A stretch of 64,000 bases of DNA, taken from contig NZ_JAFFZM010000014.1 of the NCBI RefSeq assembly GCF_017676345.1, forward strand, positions 62,001 through 126,000. Direction: 5' to 3'. Positions 7,156 to 15,617 of the stretch are shown here, in pieces. The DNA is from Streptomyces smyrnaeus. Lineage in GTDB: Bacteria > Actinomycetota > Actinomycetes > Streptomycetales > Streptomycetaceae. Below the pieces are notes generated by a model. It saw only the letters and a program-made list of their open reading frames with translations, did no database searches and was not told where the DNA came from. Every line of letters starts with the position of its first letter. Position 1 is the stretch's first letter. A program made the translations under genes and the position numbers.

Positions 7156-8622
7156 TCAGGCCGTTGCCGCCTGGCGCGAGAGGAAGGCGGCAACCCCAGG
7201 CGCCCCGCGACAACTCCGCAAGCGGTCGGCGGCAGCGCGCAGCATGGCGCTGATCCGGGTGGACTGGACCGGGCCGAGGAAGTCGAGCGCACGCGATCCC
7301 GCGGCTGCCGCTGCCTCCGGCTCGCCCTGGGCGGCGAGGTCGCCCGCGAGTTCGGCGGTGAACAGTGCGCGGTTGCGGGTGAAGTGCGGGTCCTGGAGCT
7401 GCACGGCCCGCTCGGCGTGGTCGGCGGCGCGGTCCCACATGCCCAGCGCCGACCAGCACTGTGCTTCCAGGCCTTCCAGTTCGGCCTCGCCGAAGAAGCT
7501 CATCCACTCCGGGTCGTTGTCGCACGGCCCCTTCGCGAACAGCTGTTGGGCCCGCGCCAGCGCCTGTCGGCAGCCCGCGCGGTCGCCGAGCCCCGCCCAG
7601 CCGCCCGCCTCGCGCAGCGCGAGCAGCGACAGCAGGTGGTGCGAGCCCAGGTGCTTGGCGGCGTGCTGGCCCGCCTGCGCGGCGCGTACGGCCTCGCGGG
7701 GGCGTCCCGCGTCCCGGGCGAGGAAGGCGGTGTTGCAGAAGGCGTGCGCCTCCAGTGCGGGGTCCTGGGCGACCCGGGCGGTCGCCAGTGCTTCGGCGTA
7801 GTGCGAGCGGGCGTCGCCGTAGCGGCCCGAGTCGTGGGCCAGCCACCCCACGGAGATGGCGAGTTCGCCCGCGCCGGCGTGCAGTCTGTCGGTCACCGCC
7901 TGGCGGTGCGCGCCGGTGTCGAGCAACTCGTAGGCGGCGCGCAGGGAGCCGGTGGCCTGGCGGTAGAGCCCGGCGCCGCCGTGCCGGTCGTCGAGCAGCC
8001 GGATCCGGCGTACGGCGTTCTCGACGGCACCGGCCTCGGTGGCTCCCACGTGTGCGTGGCCGGGCGCGGTGGGGGGCGCCGGATGGGCGGCCCAGGCGCT
8101 GGGCGCGGCACCGCTCAGCGAGGCGGTGGCGAGGGCGGCCGGACCGCCCGTCATGAAAGCGCGACGTAGCACGTCGCTCTCCTCGTCGTACTCGGGACAG
8201 TTGGGGAATTCGGTGAGACCGGTGCTGTCGGGATGGATGGTGAACGGGGGAAGTTGGGGGAGTGCGGGGTCGTCGGAGCGTGCAGGGGATTGTCGGGGCG
8301 CTTGTCCATCGCCACGCGCCCCGCGAGCACGTGCCGCACGACCACGTACGGACTCCCGGGGTGCGAAGCCCATGTCCGTCAGCGAGTAGCCCGGAAACAT
8401 GTGCAGAAACACCCGCTCGTAGGCGTAGTTGGGGCACCTGATCTCCCCGGACTCGACGCGGCCGATGTAGCGCGCGTCGCACGAGACCTGCTCACCGATC
8501 TCGCGAGCGGAGCGGCGTACGTTCGCCGCGAACTCTCCCGGAGAGAGATGCCCCCTCAGTGCCCGGAAAGCGGTGTTGGGGCGGTGCTGCGGAACTGGTG
8601 ACGTTGAGGGTGACGACGCCAT
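7156..8622 (-). CDS. XRE-type transcriptional regulator with tetratricopeptide-like C-terminal domain
   Basis: A 488-residue regulator. Residues 20-75 form a helix-turn-helix (FRALRGHLSPGEFAANVR then RYIGRVESGE), a Pro/Arg-rich linker follows, and residues about 180-480 are repeated Ala/Leu-rich helix pairs (for example DPALEAHAFCNTAFLARDAG) as in TPR regulators. The organisation resembles the NsdA group of Streptomyces regulators that repress antibiotic production and sporulation, but I do not assign the name. No Shine-Dalgarno precedes the ATG; TACGTT lies six bases upstream, so a leaderless mRNA is likely. It is divergent from the 8793 gene and GTTTG-GCTA-CAAAC at 8663-8676 is a possible operator. 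Confidence 0.75.
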   Translation of the reverse strand: MASSPSTSPVPQHRPNTAFRALRGHLSPGEFAANVRRSAREIGEQVSCDARYIGRVESGEIRCPNYAYERVFLHMFPGYSLTDMGFAPRESVRGRAARARGARGDGQAPRQSPARSDDPALPQLPPFTIHPDSTGLTEFPNCPEYDEESDVLRRAFMTGGPAALATASLSGAAPSAWAAHPAPPTAPGHAHVGATEAGAVENAVRRIRLLDDRHGGAGLYRQATGSLRAAYELLDTGAHRQAVTDRLHAGAGELAISVGWLAHDSGRYGDARSHYAEALATARVAQDPALEAHAFCNTAFLARDAGRPREAVRAAQAGQHAAKHLGSHHLLSLLALREAGGWAGLGDRAGCRQALARAQQLFAKGPCDNDPEWMSFFGEAELEGLEAQCWSALGMWDRAADHAERAVQLQDPHFTRNRALFTAELAGDLAAQGEPEAAAAAGSRALDFLGPVQSTRISAMLRAAADRLRSCRGAPGVAAFLSRQAATA

Positions 8623-8792
8623 GGCGGAAACGTACCGGCTGTGACGGCTCCGACACCCAGTGTTTGGCTACAAACGGGATATCTCACCCTGCTTCTGCCA
8701 TGAAACGCCATCCAATGCGCTGGTTCGCCACCGTAGCCGTTGACAAGGACAGCCGTTGAACGATGCACAGCGACCGCGAGGAGGGGTCTGAG

Positions 8793-9224
8793 TTGTTGGA
8801 CACTGGCGTAGGCAGCGGCAGTCCGGCCGGGCGTGTGCCCGGCCCCTGCGACCTGGTGACCGTGCCCGCCCGGCACGGGCTCGAGGCCGTGGACATCCTC
8901 CGGCTCCGCGACGGCGTCGGCCCTGTGCTGCACGACCGCGCGGGTGACACCCTCGGCTTCCTCGTCCCGCCCGGCACCGCCGACGGCTGGGACCTGCCCG
9001 GCAGCGCCTGTACGCAGACGTACGGGACCTGTACGCAGCCGCGCGGACAGGGGGCCGGGGCCCGCAGCGCCTCGGGCGAGCCGCCGGTGGCCGGCACCGG
9101 GTGGCTGGTGCCGCCGGAGGGTGCCTACGCGCACGCGACCGAGCCCGCGGAACTGCGCGCCGCCCTCGGCGAGGCGGCCCGCACCATCGCCGCCGCCGGC
9201 CGGGTGCAGCCGTCCCGGGTGTAG
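8793..9224 (+). CDS. Conserved hypothetical protein beside the XRE/TPR regulator
   Basis: A soluble 143-residue protein of unknown function. Visible segments are LVTVPARHGLEAVDIL, GPVLHDRAGDTLGFLVPPG, GTGWLVPPEG and an Ala-rich C-terminal helix (ELRAALGEAARTI); it contains two cysteines within SACTQTYGTCT. The start is a TTG chosen because GAGGAGGGG ends six bases before it; the in-frame ATG at 8763 has no ribosome-binding site. It is transcribed divergently from the XRE/TPR gene, about 170 bases away, which suggests they belong together. The repeated WLVPP/FLVPP pieces hint at an internal duplication of a short beta element. Confidence 0.65.
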   Translation: MLDTGVGSGSPAGRVPGPCDLVTVPARHGLEAVDILRLRDGVGPVLHDRAGDTLGFLVPPGTADGWDLPGSACTQTYGTCTQPRGQGAGARSASGEPPVAGTGWLVPPEGAYAHATEPAELRAALGEAARTIAAAGRVQPSRV

Positions 9225-9245
9225 CCGGGAGCGGGACATGCCGAA

Positions 9246-9282
9246 GGGCTGCCCGGCGTCCGGCGCGGACGCTGGGCAGCCC
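9246..9282. terminator. Bidirectional terminator hairpin between convergent genes
   Basis: A 17-bp stem (GGGCTGCCCGGCGTCCG against CGGACGCTGGGCAGCCC) with one wobble pair and a GCG loop, placed between the stops of the genes at 9224 and 9300. Confidence 0.8.
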
Positions 9283-9299
9283 CACCGTGACGAGTCGGC

Positions 9300-9731
9300 T
9301 CAGCGGCCGAACGCCCCGCCGCGCAGCGCCCGGGTACCGGCCGGGCACACCATGGTCACGCGCTTGCTGCCGGACAGGACGGGCGTGATGTACCGGACCC
9401 GGTTCGAGCAGTCGACGAAGACCCGGAAGGCCCGGCCGGAGCAGGACACCGCGAAGACCCGCCCCGACAGGTGGGGGTTCCAGCAGCGCAGCGAGGACCG
9501 GGCCGGCGGCCGGGCGTCACCGGCCTTGCCGGCCGGCGTCGCCTTGCCGCGCTGGGTGCGGCCGTTCTTGAGGTCCTTGCTCGCGTAGTCGGCGTTGGCC
9601 GCCACACCGGGCGCCGTGGTGGTCGCCGTGGCGGGCGAGGCCGCGGCGGTCGCGGGGGCCACCGCCCCGCCGACCCCGAGTGCGAGTACCGCACTCATGC
9701 CCAGCGCAGCCAGGGAATTCCGAACTTTCAT
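9300..9731 (-). CDS. Small secreted cysteine-containing protein
   Basis: A 143-residue exported protein. Residues 1-30 are a clear Sec signal peptide (MKVRNSLAALGMSAVLALGV, cleavage near ATAAASP), followed by a Thr/Ala linker and a basic globular part with four cysteines (SLRCWNP, VSCSG, VDCSN, MVCPAG) that could form two disulphides. The purine-rich leader GAGGAAAGAGAAAAGGA precedes the ATG. I do not recognise the mature domain. The upstream region to 9979 is lower in GC than the surroundings and must contain the promoters of this gene and of the divergent methyltransferase-like gene. Confidence 0.7.
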   Translation of the reverse strand: MKVRNSLAALGMSAVLALGVGGAVAPATAAASPATATTTAPGVAANADYASKDLKNGRTQRGKATPAGKAGDARPPARSSLRCWNPHLSGRVFAVSCSGRAFRVFVDCSNRVRYITPVLSGSKRVTMVCPAGTRALRGGAFGR

Positions 9732-9979
9732 TCCTTTTCTCTTTCCTCAGTCGCACGGCCGACAGAGCCGATCGCTCGATTCAGGAGCGACAAAAGAGAG
9801 AATCGTGGGACGGCAAAGGCGAAATCAAGAATTCCGCACTTTCCATATTGTCCGTGTGGATACCGGGCAAAGGCGGCCGGACCCTACCGGACATGGGGAG
9901 ATCGACCCTCCAGGCGCGCGGCGGCGGCCGGAAAACCACTCGTGTGGGGTACCTGCGGAAAGTGCCGGACAATGGGTGC

Positions 9980-10861
9980 ATGGCACGAGGCGGCGGACGG
10001 CACGACAAGGCGCGCGACAAGCGGCGCGGCAGTGCTGTCGTCGTCGCCGAAGTCGACGGCGGCACAGCCTCGTTGGTGTCCGACCCCGACCGCCCGCACG
10101 CCCGGTCGCTGCTGCTGGACGGAGCGCCGCAGTCACATGTCGACCTCGCCGACCCCACGCACCTGGGCTTCGAGTACCAGCGCCGCCTCGGCCACCTGGT
10201 GGACCTGCTGGCGCCGCCCGGCCGCCCGGCGCAGGTCCTGCACCTGGGCGGCGGAGCCCTGACGCTGGCGCGGTATGTCGCCGCCACCCGGCCGCGCTCC
10301 ACCCAGCAGGTGGTCGAGGTGGACGAGAAGCTGACCCGGCTGGTGCGTGAGCATCTGCCCCTGGAGCGCGGCTGGCGCATCCGGGTGCGCGGCGGCGACG
10401 CGCGCGAGGGCCTGGGCCGGCTGCCCGAGGCGTGGGCGGACCTCGTGATCGCCGATGTCTTCAGCGGCGCCCGCACCCCGGCGCACCTCACCAGCGTCGA
10501 ATTCCTGCACGAGGTGCGGCGGGTGCTGCAGCCCGCCGGATGGTACGCCGCCAACATCGCGGACGGTGCGCCGCTGCGCCATCTGCGCGCCCAGATCGCC
10601 ACGGCGGGCGCGGTCTTCGCGGAGCGCTGCGTGCTCGCCGACCCCGCCGTGCTGCGCGGCCGCCGGTTCGGCAACAGCGTGCTGCTGGCGGCCGACGGTG
10701 AGCTTCCGGTCGCCGAACTGACCCGGCGCACGGCAGGCGATGCGCACCCCGGACGGGTGGAGGCGGGGCGTGCCCTGGACGCCTTCACGGCCGGAGCCGG
10801 TCCGGTGACCGACGCGACGGCGACGGCCTCCCCGCCACCACCCGAGGGGACGTTCGGCTAG
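9980..10861 (+). CDS. Spermidine-synthase-like (class I methyltransferase fold) protein
   Basis: A 293-residue protein with the spermidine synthase / SAM-dependent methyltransferase fold. Motif I is VLHLGGGALTLARY, followed by VVEVDEKLTRL (motif II acidic residue), GDAREGL, and ADLVIADVFSG (motif IV). Streptomyces carry several such stand-alone proteins often annotated spermidine synthase; the aspartate proton-acceptor pattern of true aminopropyltransferases is not obvious, so activity is open. The ATG at 9980 has no ribosome-binding site; GACAAT lies six bases upstream, which fits a leaderless start. It is convergent with the anchored protein at 10889. Confidence 0.75.
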   Translation: MARGGGRHDKARDKRRGSAVVVAEVDGGTASLVSDPDRPHARSLLLDGAPQSHVDLADPTHLGFEYQRRLGHLVDLLAPPGRPAQVLHLGGGALTLARYVAATRPRSTQQVVEVDEKLTRLVREHLPLERGWRIRVRGGDAREGLGRLPEAWADLVIADVFSGARTPAHLTSVEFLHEVRRVLQPAGWYAANIADGAPLRHLRAQIATAGAVFAERCVLADPAVLRGRRFGNSVLLAADGELPVAELTRRTAGDAHPGRVEAGRALDAFTAGAGPVTDATATASPPPPEGTFG

Positions 10862-10888
10862 GACCGCCTGACGCGGGCTGCCCGGTGG

Positions 10889-11431
10889 CTATCCGTCGTA
10901 CGTCTCGATCCGCGGCTCCGCGTCGTCCCAGCGGCAGAAGACCGAGGAGGACACCGTCCCGTCGGTGAAGGTCACACGGATGTAGCCGGGCGCGTGCCAG
11001 ACCTTCATGCGCCAGCCGGGGTCGGGTGTCGCGGACACCAGCGCGCCCTCCTCGCCGCCCAGGTCGAAGACGGCTCTGCCGCCGCGTACGGCCGTGCCTT
11101 CGACCTGCCCGGTGTGTGCGTCCCGGGCGGGGCCGTCCGTACTGGGACGGGGGCCGGTGGCGGCGCTGGTCCGCGGTTTCCGGGTGGGGCTCTGCGAGGG
11201 GCCGGCGGTGGGGGAGGGGGTCGGCCTCGGCCGGTGGGTGGAGGAGGCCCGGGGCGTGGGGCGCTCGGCGCTCCCGTCCGGGACGGGCAGCGCGCGGGGC
11301 GGTTCGTAGGTGGTGTCGTTCAGCACCGTGTGGACGCCGAACCAGGACAGTGTGGTGGCGGCGCCGGTGGCCAGGGTCCACGCGCCGATGTGCAGCCAGC
11401 GGGGTCTGGGGAGTCGTCGGGGGCGCTGCAT
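10889..11431 (-). CDS. Membrane-anchored hypothetical protein divergent from the response regulator
   Basis: A 180-residue protein with a basic start (MQRPRRLPRPRW), one membrane segment at about residues 17-36 (GAWTLATGAATTLSWFGV), a long Pro/Thr/Ser-rich linker and an extracellular beta-rich domain ending in VTFTDGTVSSSVFCRWD. It starts 45 bases from the divergent response regulator gene. Such small anchored proteins next to two-component genes can be accessory sensors, but nothing here proves a link. No Shine-Dalgarno is evident in front of the ATG. Confidence 0.65.
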   Translation of the reverse strand: MQRPRRLPRPRWLHIGAWTLATGAATTLSWFGVHTVLNDTTYEPPRALPVPDGSAERPTPRASSTHRPRPTPSPTAGPSQSPTRKPRTSAATGPRPSTDGPARDAHTGQVEGTAVRGGRAVFDLGGEEGALVSATPDPGWRMKVWHAPGYIRVTFTDGTVSSSVFCRWDDAEPRIETYDG

Positions 11432-11462
11432 CCCCGTCAGCCTAGAGCCCGTCGGAATGTCG

Positions 11463-11468
11463 TACGGT
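11463..11468 (+). promoter_or_regulatory. Likely -10 box of a leaderless response-regulator mRNA
   Basis: TACGGT lies exactly seven bases before the ATG at 11476, the spacing expected when transcription starts at the initiation codon. No convincing -35 box. Confidence 0.5.
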
Positions 11469-11475
11469 TCCGCCC

Positions 11476-12192
11476 ATGGCAAGTGTGCTCGTGGTCGAGG
11501 ACGACCAGTTCGTGCGCTCCGCCCTCATCCGGCACCTCACCGAGGCCGCCCACACGGTCCGCAGCGTGGGCACGGCGCTGGAGGCCCTGCGCGAGGTCGC
11601 GCAGGTCGGGTTCGACGTGGTCATCCTCGATCTGGGGCTGCCGGATCTGGACGGCGCGGAGGCGTTGAAGATGCTGCGCGGCGTCACGGACGTCCCCGTG
11701 ATCATCGCCACCGCGCGCGACGACGAGGCGGAGATCGTCCGGCTGCTCAACGCGGGCGCGGACGACTACCTGGTCAAGCCGTTCTCGGTGGCGCACCTGT
11801 CCGCCCGGATGGCGGCCGTGCTGCGCCGTACCACCGGCGAGTTCGGCGGGAGCGGGGACAGCGGCGGGGACGCCGTGCTGCGGGTGGGCGGACTCGTCGT
11901 CGACCCGCAGCGCCGGATGGCCCAACTGGACGGTGTGGTGCTGGATCTGACGCGCCGGGAGTTCGATCTGCTCGCCTATCTGGCGGGGCGGCCGGGCGTC
12001 GTCGTCCCGCGCAAGGAGTTGCTGGCCGAGGTGTGGCAGCTCTCGTACGGGGACGATCAGACCATCGATGTGCATTTGTCATGGCTGCGGCGGAAACTGG
12101 GGGAGACGGCTGCCCGGCCGCGCTATCTGCACACCCTGCGCGGCGTCGGCGTCAAGCTGGAGCCGCCGCAGGGCGAGGGCGGGCGCATATGA
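11476..12192 (+). CDS. OmpR-family two-component response regulator
   Basis: A 238-residue regulator. The receiver domain (residues 1-118) has the acidic pair EDD at 8-10, phospho-acceptor Asp52 (VILDLGLP) and Lys101 (YLVKPF). The winged-helix output domain (about 135-230) ends with the typical YLHTLRGVGVKLE. It is followed after 30 bases by its histidine kinase and the pair is surely an operon. Targets are unknown; three TAAG repeats spaced 23 and 11 bases upstream of the chitinase 2 kb away have the phasing OmpR-type proteins like, but this is only suggestive. Confidence 0.92.
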   Translation: MASVLVVEDDQFVRSALIRHLTEAAHTVRSVGTALEALREVAQVGFDVVILDLGLPDLDGAEALKMLRGVTDVPVIIATARDDEAEIVRLLNAGADDYLVKPFSVAHLSARMAAVLRRTTGEFGGSGDSGGDAVLRVGGLVVDPQRRMAQLDGVVLDLTRREFDLLAYLAGRPGVVVPRKELLAEVWQLSYGDDQTIDVHLSWLRRKLGETAARPRYLHTLRGVGVKLEPPQGEGGRI

Positions 12193-12222
12193 GGGGCGGC
12201 CCGGCGTGAGAGGCGGCTGCCC

Positions 12223-13737
12223 GTGAGGTGGGCGCTGGTGAAGGTCTGCCTCGCCGTGACGGTGATGGTGGTGGTGGCCTTCGCCGTGCCGCTGGCACTG
12301 GTCGTCAGGGAGACCGCACGGGACCGTGCCTTCGCGGGTGCCGAACGGCAGGCCTCCGCCATCGGCCCCGCGCTGGCCATCACCCGGGACCGCGGCGAAC
12401 TGCAGCGCGCCGTCGCCATCACCCAGGCGGGCGCGGAGGGCAGGATCGCCGTCCATGTACCGGCCGGGGAGTCCGCAGCCGGCGCCGAGGGCGGAAGCGG
12501 CAGCAACGGCACCGGCAGCGCCCCCGAGAGCAGGAGCAGGAGCAAGAGCGACAGCGCGGGCAGCAGCGGCGGCGAGCGCGGCGCAGGCGGCGAGCACGGC
12601 GAGCTGCGCGTCGGGCACAGCCGCGCCCCGCAGGACCGGCTGGCCGCGGCGCAGCGGCTCGGGCGGGCCTCCACCGTCGAGGTCGCGGGCGGCTACGCGC
12701 TGCTGCGCCCCACCGCCGTCGCGGGCGGAAAGGTCGCCGTCGTGGAGGTCTTCGTACCCGACGAAGAGGTCACCCGCGGGGTGGCCACCTCCTGGATGGT
12801 GCTCGCCGGGGTCGGTGTCGCGCTGGTCATCGGCTCGGTCGCGGTCGCCGACCGGCTGGGTACCCGGATGGTGCGGCCCGCCGAGCGGCTCGCGGGCGCC
12901 GCGCACGACCTGGGCGAGGGCGAACTGGACGTCCGGGTGCCGGAGGACGGGCCGACCGAGCTGCGGTCGGCCGCCGTCGCCTTCAACTCCATGGCCGACC
13001 AGGTCGTCCAGCTCCTGGCCAACGAGCGGGAGCTGGCCGCCGACCTCTCGCACCGGCTGCGCACCCCGCTGACCGTACTGCGGCTCAACGCGGCCTCACT
13101 GGGGGAGGGCGACGCCGCCGACCAGACGCGGGCCGCCGTCGCGCAGTTGGAGGGCGAGGTGGACCGGATCATCAGTACGGCCCGCGAGCAGCGCGCCCAG
13201 TCGCCGGGCGCGGGGCACTCGGCCGCCTCCGACGCGGCCGAGGTGATCCGGGACCGGATGGCCTTCTGGTCGGCGCTGGCCGAGGACGAGGGGCGCGAGG
13301 CGCGGGTCGCGGGAGTCGAGCGGCCGGTGCGGGTGCCGGTCGCCCGGGCCGAACTCGCCGCCGCCGTCGACGCCCTGCTCGGCAACGTCTTCCGGCACAC
13401 CCCCGAGGGCACCGCCTTCTCCGTCGACCTGCACAGCGGCGGCCCCGGCAGCGAGGCCGTCATCGTGCTGGTCTCCGACGCGGGGCCCGGGATCGCCGAC
13501 CCCCGGGCCGCGCTGCGCCGCGGCCACGGCGCCGGTGGCCCCGGCTCCACAGGGCTGGGCCTGGACATCGTGCGCCGCGTCGCGGAGTCCACCGGCGGCG
13601 ATGTCCGGCTGGGCCGCTCGGTGCTCGGCGGTACGGAGGTGCGGGTCTGGCTGGCGCTGCGGAACGGCACCGCACGCCGGCCGCGCGGCGGCCGACGTGC
13701 CCGCCGCCGGGGGCGGACGGCCGAACGGCCGGGCTGA
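12223..13737 (+). CDS. Two-component sensor histidine kinase
   Basis: A 504-residue membrane kinase. TM1 is at about residues 5-27, an extracellular region of about 160 residues contains a Ser/Gly/Arg low-complexity stretch, TM2 is near 188-208, then HAMP, the H-box with phospho-His277 (LSHRLRTPLTVL), the N-box (LLGNVFRHTPEG), and G boxes (SDAGPGIADP and GLGLDIVRRV). The start is GTG at 12223; an in-frame ATG at 12190 is followed by a stop. The sensor region is unlike any ligand-binding fold I know. A strong hairpin follows the gene. Confidence 0.9.
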   Translation: MRWALVKVCLAVTVMVVVAFAVPLALVVRETARDRAFAGAERQASAIGPALAITRDRGELQRAVAITQAGAEGRIAVHVPAGESAAGAEGGSGSNGTGSAPESRSRSKSDSAGSSGGERGAGGEHGELRVGHSRAPQDRLAAAQRLGRASTVEVAGGYALLRPTAVAGGKVAVVEVFVPDEEVTRGVATSWMVLAGVGVALVIGSVAVADRLGTRMVRPAERLAGAAHDLGEGELDVRVPEDGPTELRSAAVAFNSMADQVVQLLANERELAADLSHRLRTPLTVLRLNAASLGEGDAADQTRAAVAQLEGEVDRIISTAREQRAQSPGAGHSAASDAAEVIRDRMAFWSALAEDEGREARVAGVERPVRVPVARAELAAAVDALLGNVFRHTPEGTAFSVDLHSGGPGSEAVIVLVSDAGPGIADPRAALRRGHGAGGPGSTGLGLDIVRRVAESTGGDVRLGRSVLGGTEVRVWLALRNGTARRPRGGRRARRRGRTAERPG

Positions 13738-13795
13738 GGCCGCCTCCAGGGGAACCGGCCCCCCGGACCGGCCCCCGGGGGACGCGCATACGACT

Positions 13796-13836
13796 GCCGC
13801 CGGGTCCGGCCCGTGGGACGGGCCGGACCCGGCGGC
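13796..13836. terminator. Strong bidirectional hairpin between kinase and chaplin genes
   Basis: A perfect 18-bp GC stem (GCCGCCGGGTCCGGCCCG and its complement) with a TGGGA loop, 19 bases before the chaplin stop and 59 after the kinase stop. Confidence 0.85.
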
Positions 13837-13854
13837 GTCGTGATCCGCCGCGGC

Positions 13855-14085
13855 CTACTTGGCGACGCAGGCGTTGCCCATGGCCGGGTTCAGCAGGGCG
13901 ATGATGTCGACGGTGTTGCCACACACCTGAATCGGAAGGTGGATGGGGACCTGGACGACGTTACCGCTGAGCGCACCCGGCGACTTGGCGGCGCCGCCCT
14001 GGGCACCGGCGTCGGCGGCGGCGGCGGAGGCGCCGCCCAGGACGAGTGCGGCGGCGCAGGCGGCCGTGGTCACGTAACGGAGCAT
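13855..14085 (-). CDS. Short chaplin (surface-active aerial hyphae protein)
   Basis: A 76-residue secreted protein. Residues 1-25 are a signal peptide (MLRYVTTAACAAALVLGG, cleavage after ASAAAA), and the mature part holds one chaplin domain: SGNVVQVPIHLPIQVCGNTVD then LLNPAMGNACVAK, with the two conserved cysteines that form a disulphide in short chaplins. Short chaplins assemble as amyloid rodlets on aerial hyphae and spores and have no sortase anchor, as here. GGAGGAAG lies eight bases before the ATG. I do not assign a letter name. Its place beside a two-component system and a chitinase is not one I remember for S. coelicolor chaplins. Confidence 0.92.
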   Translation of the reverse strand: MLRYVTTAACAAALVLGGASAAAADAGAQGGAAKSPGALSGNVVQVPIHLPIQVCGNTVDIIALLNPAMGNACVAK

Positions 14086-14271
14086 GGTGTTCTTCCTCCA
14101 GGAGACAGACAACTTGCGCACCATCCAGGCACAGGGATCGAGGCCGCGTCGTTGTGACTTTCCGACCAGCGCCGCACCCTCACTCCACGGAGTGGCTGAA
14201 GTGTGCGGCGAACGGAGCAACGGCACGGTGGCAGGCCCCGGCCCGCCGCGGTGTCCGCCTTCGGCCCGCCC

Positions 14272-14313
14272 CCTTAAGGCGGCCCTTTCCGCTGCCTTAA
14301 GAGCGCCCTAAGG
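14272..14313. promoter_or_regulatory. Three TAAG direct repeats upstream of the chitinase gene
   Basis: CCTTAAG at 14272-14278 and at 14295-14301, and CCCTAAGG at 14306-14313. The TAAG cores are 23 and 11 bases apart, close to two and one helical turns, on the same face of DNA. They lie 100-140 bases before the chitinase start, between it and the divergent chaplin. Tandem repeats with 11-base phasing are typical of OmpR-family binding sites. Confidence 0.4.
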
Positions 14314-14410
14314 ACAACGGCGGAAGTCCGCAACGCGGCGTTTGCCCGATTGCCCGTCAGTAACGTGCTGCCCGTCCCCATCCCCCACAGAACGAGGCAG
14401 CGACCCGACG

Positions 14411-15460
14411 ATGAAGACGACGAACACAGCAGGCCACCGTCGACGCACCAGCCGCACCACCAAGGCGGTCACGGGTGCCGCGGCCGTGGCACTCGTGGCG
14501 GGCGGCGGCTTCCTGCTCGCGGGCAACGCGACGGCGGGCGAGGAGCCGGCGGACCAGAAGGCGGCCGACGCCGCGGGCACGCCGTTCGCGCCGTACGTCG
14601 ACACCTCGCTCCAGCCCTCCTACGACCTGCTGGAGAGCGCCGGGAAGACCGGTGTGAAGGAGTACAACCTCGCCTTCGTCACCAGCGGCGGCGGGTGTGT
14701 CCCCAAGTGGGGCGGCACCCAGGAGCTGACCGACAACCCGGTCGCCGGGCAGATACCCGAGCTGCGCGCCGAGGGCGGTGACGTCCGGGTCTCCTTCGGC
14801 GGCGCCAACGGCTCCGAGCTCGGCGTGGCCTGCGACTCCGCGGCGGAGCTGGCCAAGGCGTACGGGAAGGTCATCGACACCTTCGACCTGAAGAAGATCG
14901 ACCTGGACATCGAGGGCGCCGCCCTGCCCGACACCGAGGCCAACGAGCGGCGCGCCAAGGCCGTCGCCGCGCTCCAGAAGAGCCACCAGGACCTGGATGT
15001 CTCCTACACCCTGCCGGTGATGCCCGAGGGGCTCACCCGGCCGGGCGTCGCACTGCTGAAGAACGCCAAGGCCAACGGGGTGAAGGTGTCGGCCGTCAAC
15101 ATCATGGCGATGGACTACGGCCCCTCCTACGACGGCGACATGGGCGAGTACGCCACCCAGGCCGCCACCGCCTCCCACGAGCAGGTCGCCACGGCGCTCG
15201 GCCTGGACGACGACGCCGCGTGGAAGGCGCTGGCCATCACCCCGATGATCGGCGTCAACGACGTCAGTGTCGAGGTCTTCAGGCCCGAGGACGCCAAGGA
15301 GGTGCGCGCGTTCGCCGACGAGCACGGCATGGGCTGGGTCTCCATGTGGTCGGGCACCCGCGACAAGCCGTGCCCCGGCGGCCCCAAGGACCAGGCGGAC
15401 CCGACCTGCTCCAGCATCGAGCAGAGCCCCTTCGACTTCAGCAAGGCGTTCGCCGGCTGA
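14411..15460 (+). CDS. Secreted GH18 chitinase
   Basis: A 349-residue exported glycoside hydrolase family 18 enzyme that would cut beta-1,4 links in chitin. The N-terminus is a twin-Arg-rich signal region (HRRRTSRTTKAVTGAAAVAL, cleavage near GNATAGE). The catalytic motif is KIDLDIEG with the acid Glu after DxD; other conserved pieces are VRVSFGGANG, VNIMAMDYG and WVSMWSGTRD. No chitin-binding or fibronectin domain is fused, so this is the compact catalytic-domain-only type. The ATG at 14411 lies after AACGAGGCAGCG. It is divergent from the chaplin; the products both act at the cell surface or outside. Confidence 0.88.
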   Translation: MKTTNTAGHRRRTSRTTKAVTGAAAVALVAGGGFLLAGNATAGEEPADQKAADAAGTPFAPYVDTSLQPSYDLLESAGKTGVKEYNLAFVTSGGGCVPKWGGTQELTDNPVAGQIPELRAEGGDVRVSFGGANGSELGVACDSAAELAKAYGKVIDTFDLKKIDLDIEGAALPDTEANERRAKAVAALQKSHQDLDVSYTLPVMPEGLTRPGVALLKNAKANGVKVSAVNIMAMDYGPSYDGDMGEYATQAATASHEQVATALGLDDDAAWKALAITPMIGVNDVSVEVFRPEDAKEVRAFADEHGMGWVSMWSGTRDKPCPGGPKDQADPTCSSIEQSPFDFSKAFAG

Positions 15461-15586
15461 CCCGGCCCTTCTGCGGCCACCCCCCACGGCCACCCCAACA
15501 GCCACCCCCCACCGGCGGGGCGCGACGGTACCCACCCCCACACTCACCGTCGCGCCCCGTCTCCTTCCGCCTCATCGAGTGCGCCC

Positions 15587-15617
15587 GGTGGACTCTCCCA
15601 CTGTGGGAGGGTCCACC
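15587..15617. promoter_or_regulatory. MerR-type promoter dyad (or terminator hairpin) before the BtrH-like gene
   Basis: GGTGGACTCTCCCA and TGGGAGGGTCCACC form a 14-bp inverted repeat with one wobble and a CTG centre. The core CTCCCACTGTGGGAG resembles the operators of Streptomyces MerR regulators, which sit in an over-long spacer: GTGGAC at 15588-15593 could be -35 and CACCAT at 15614-15619 the -10, 20 bases apart. As RNA it would also fold and could end chitinase transcripts; it has no U-tract. Confidence 0.5.
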
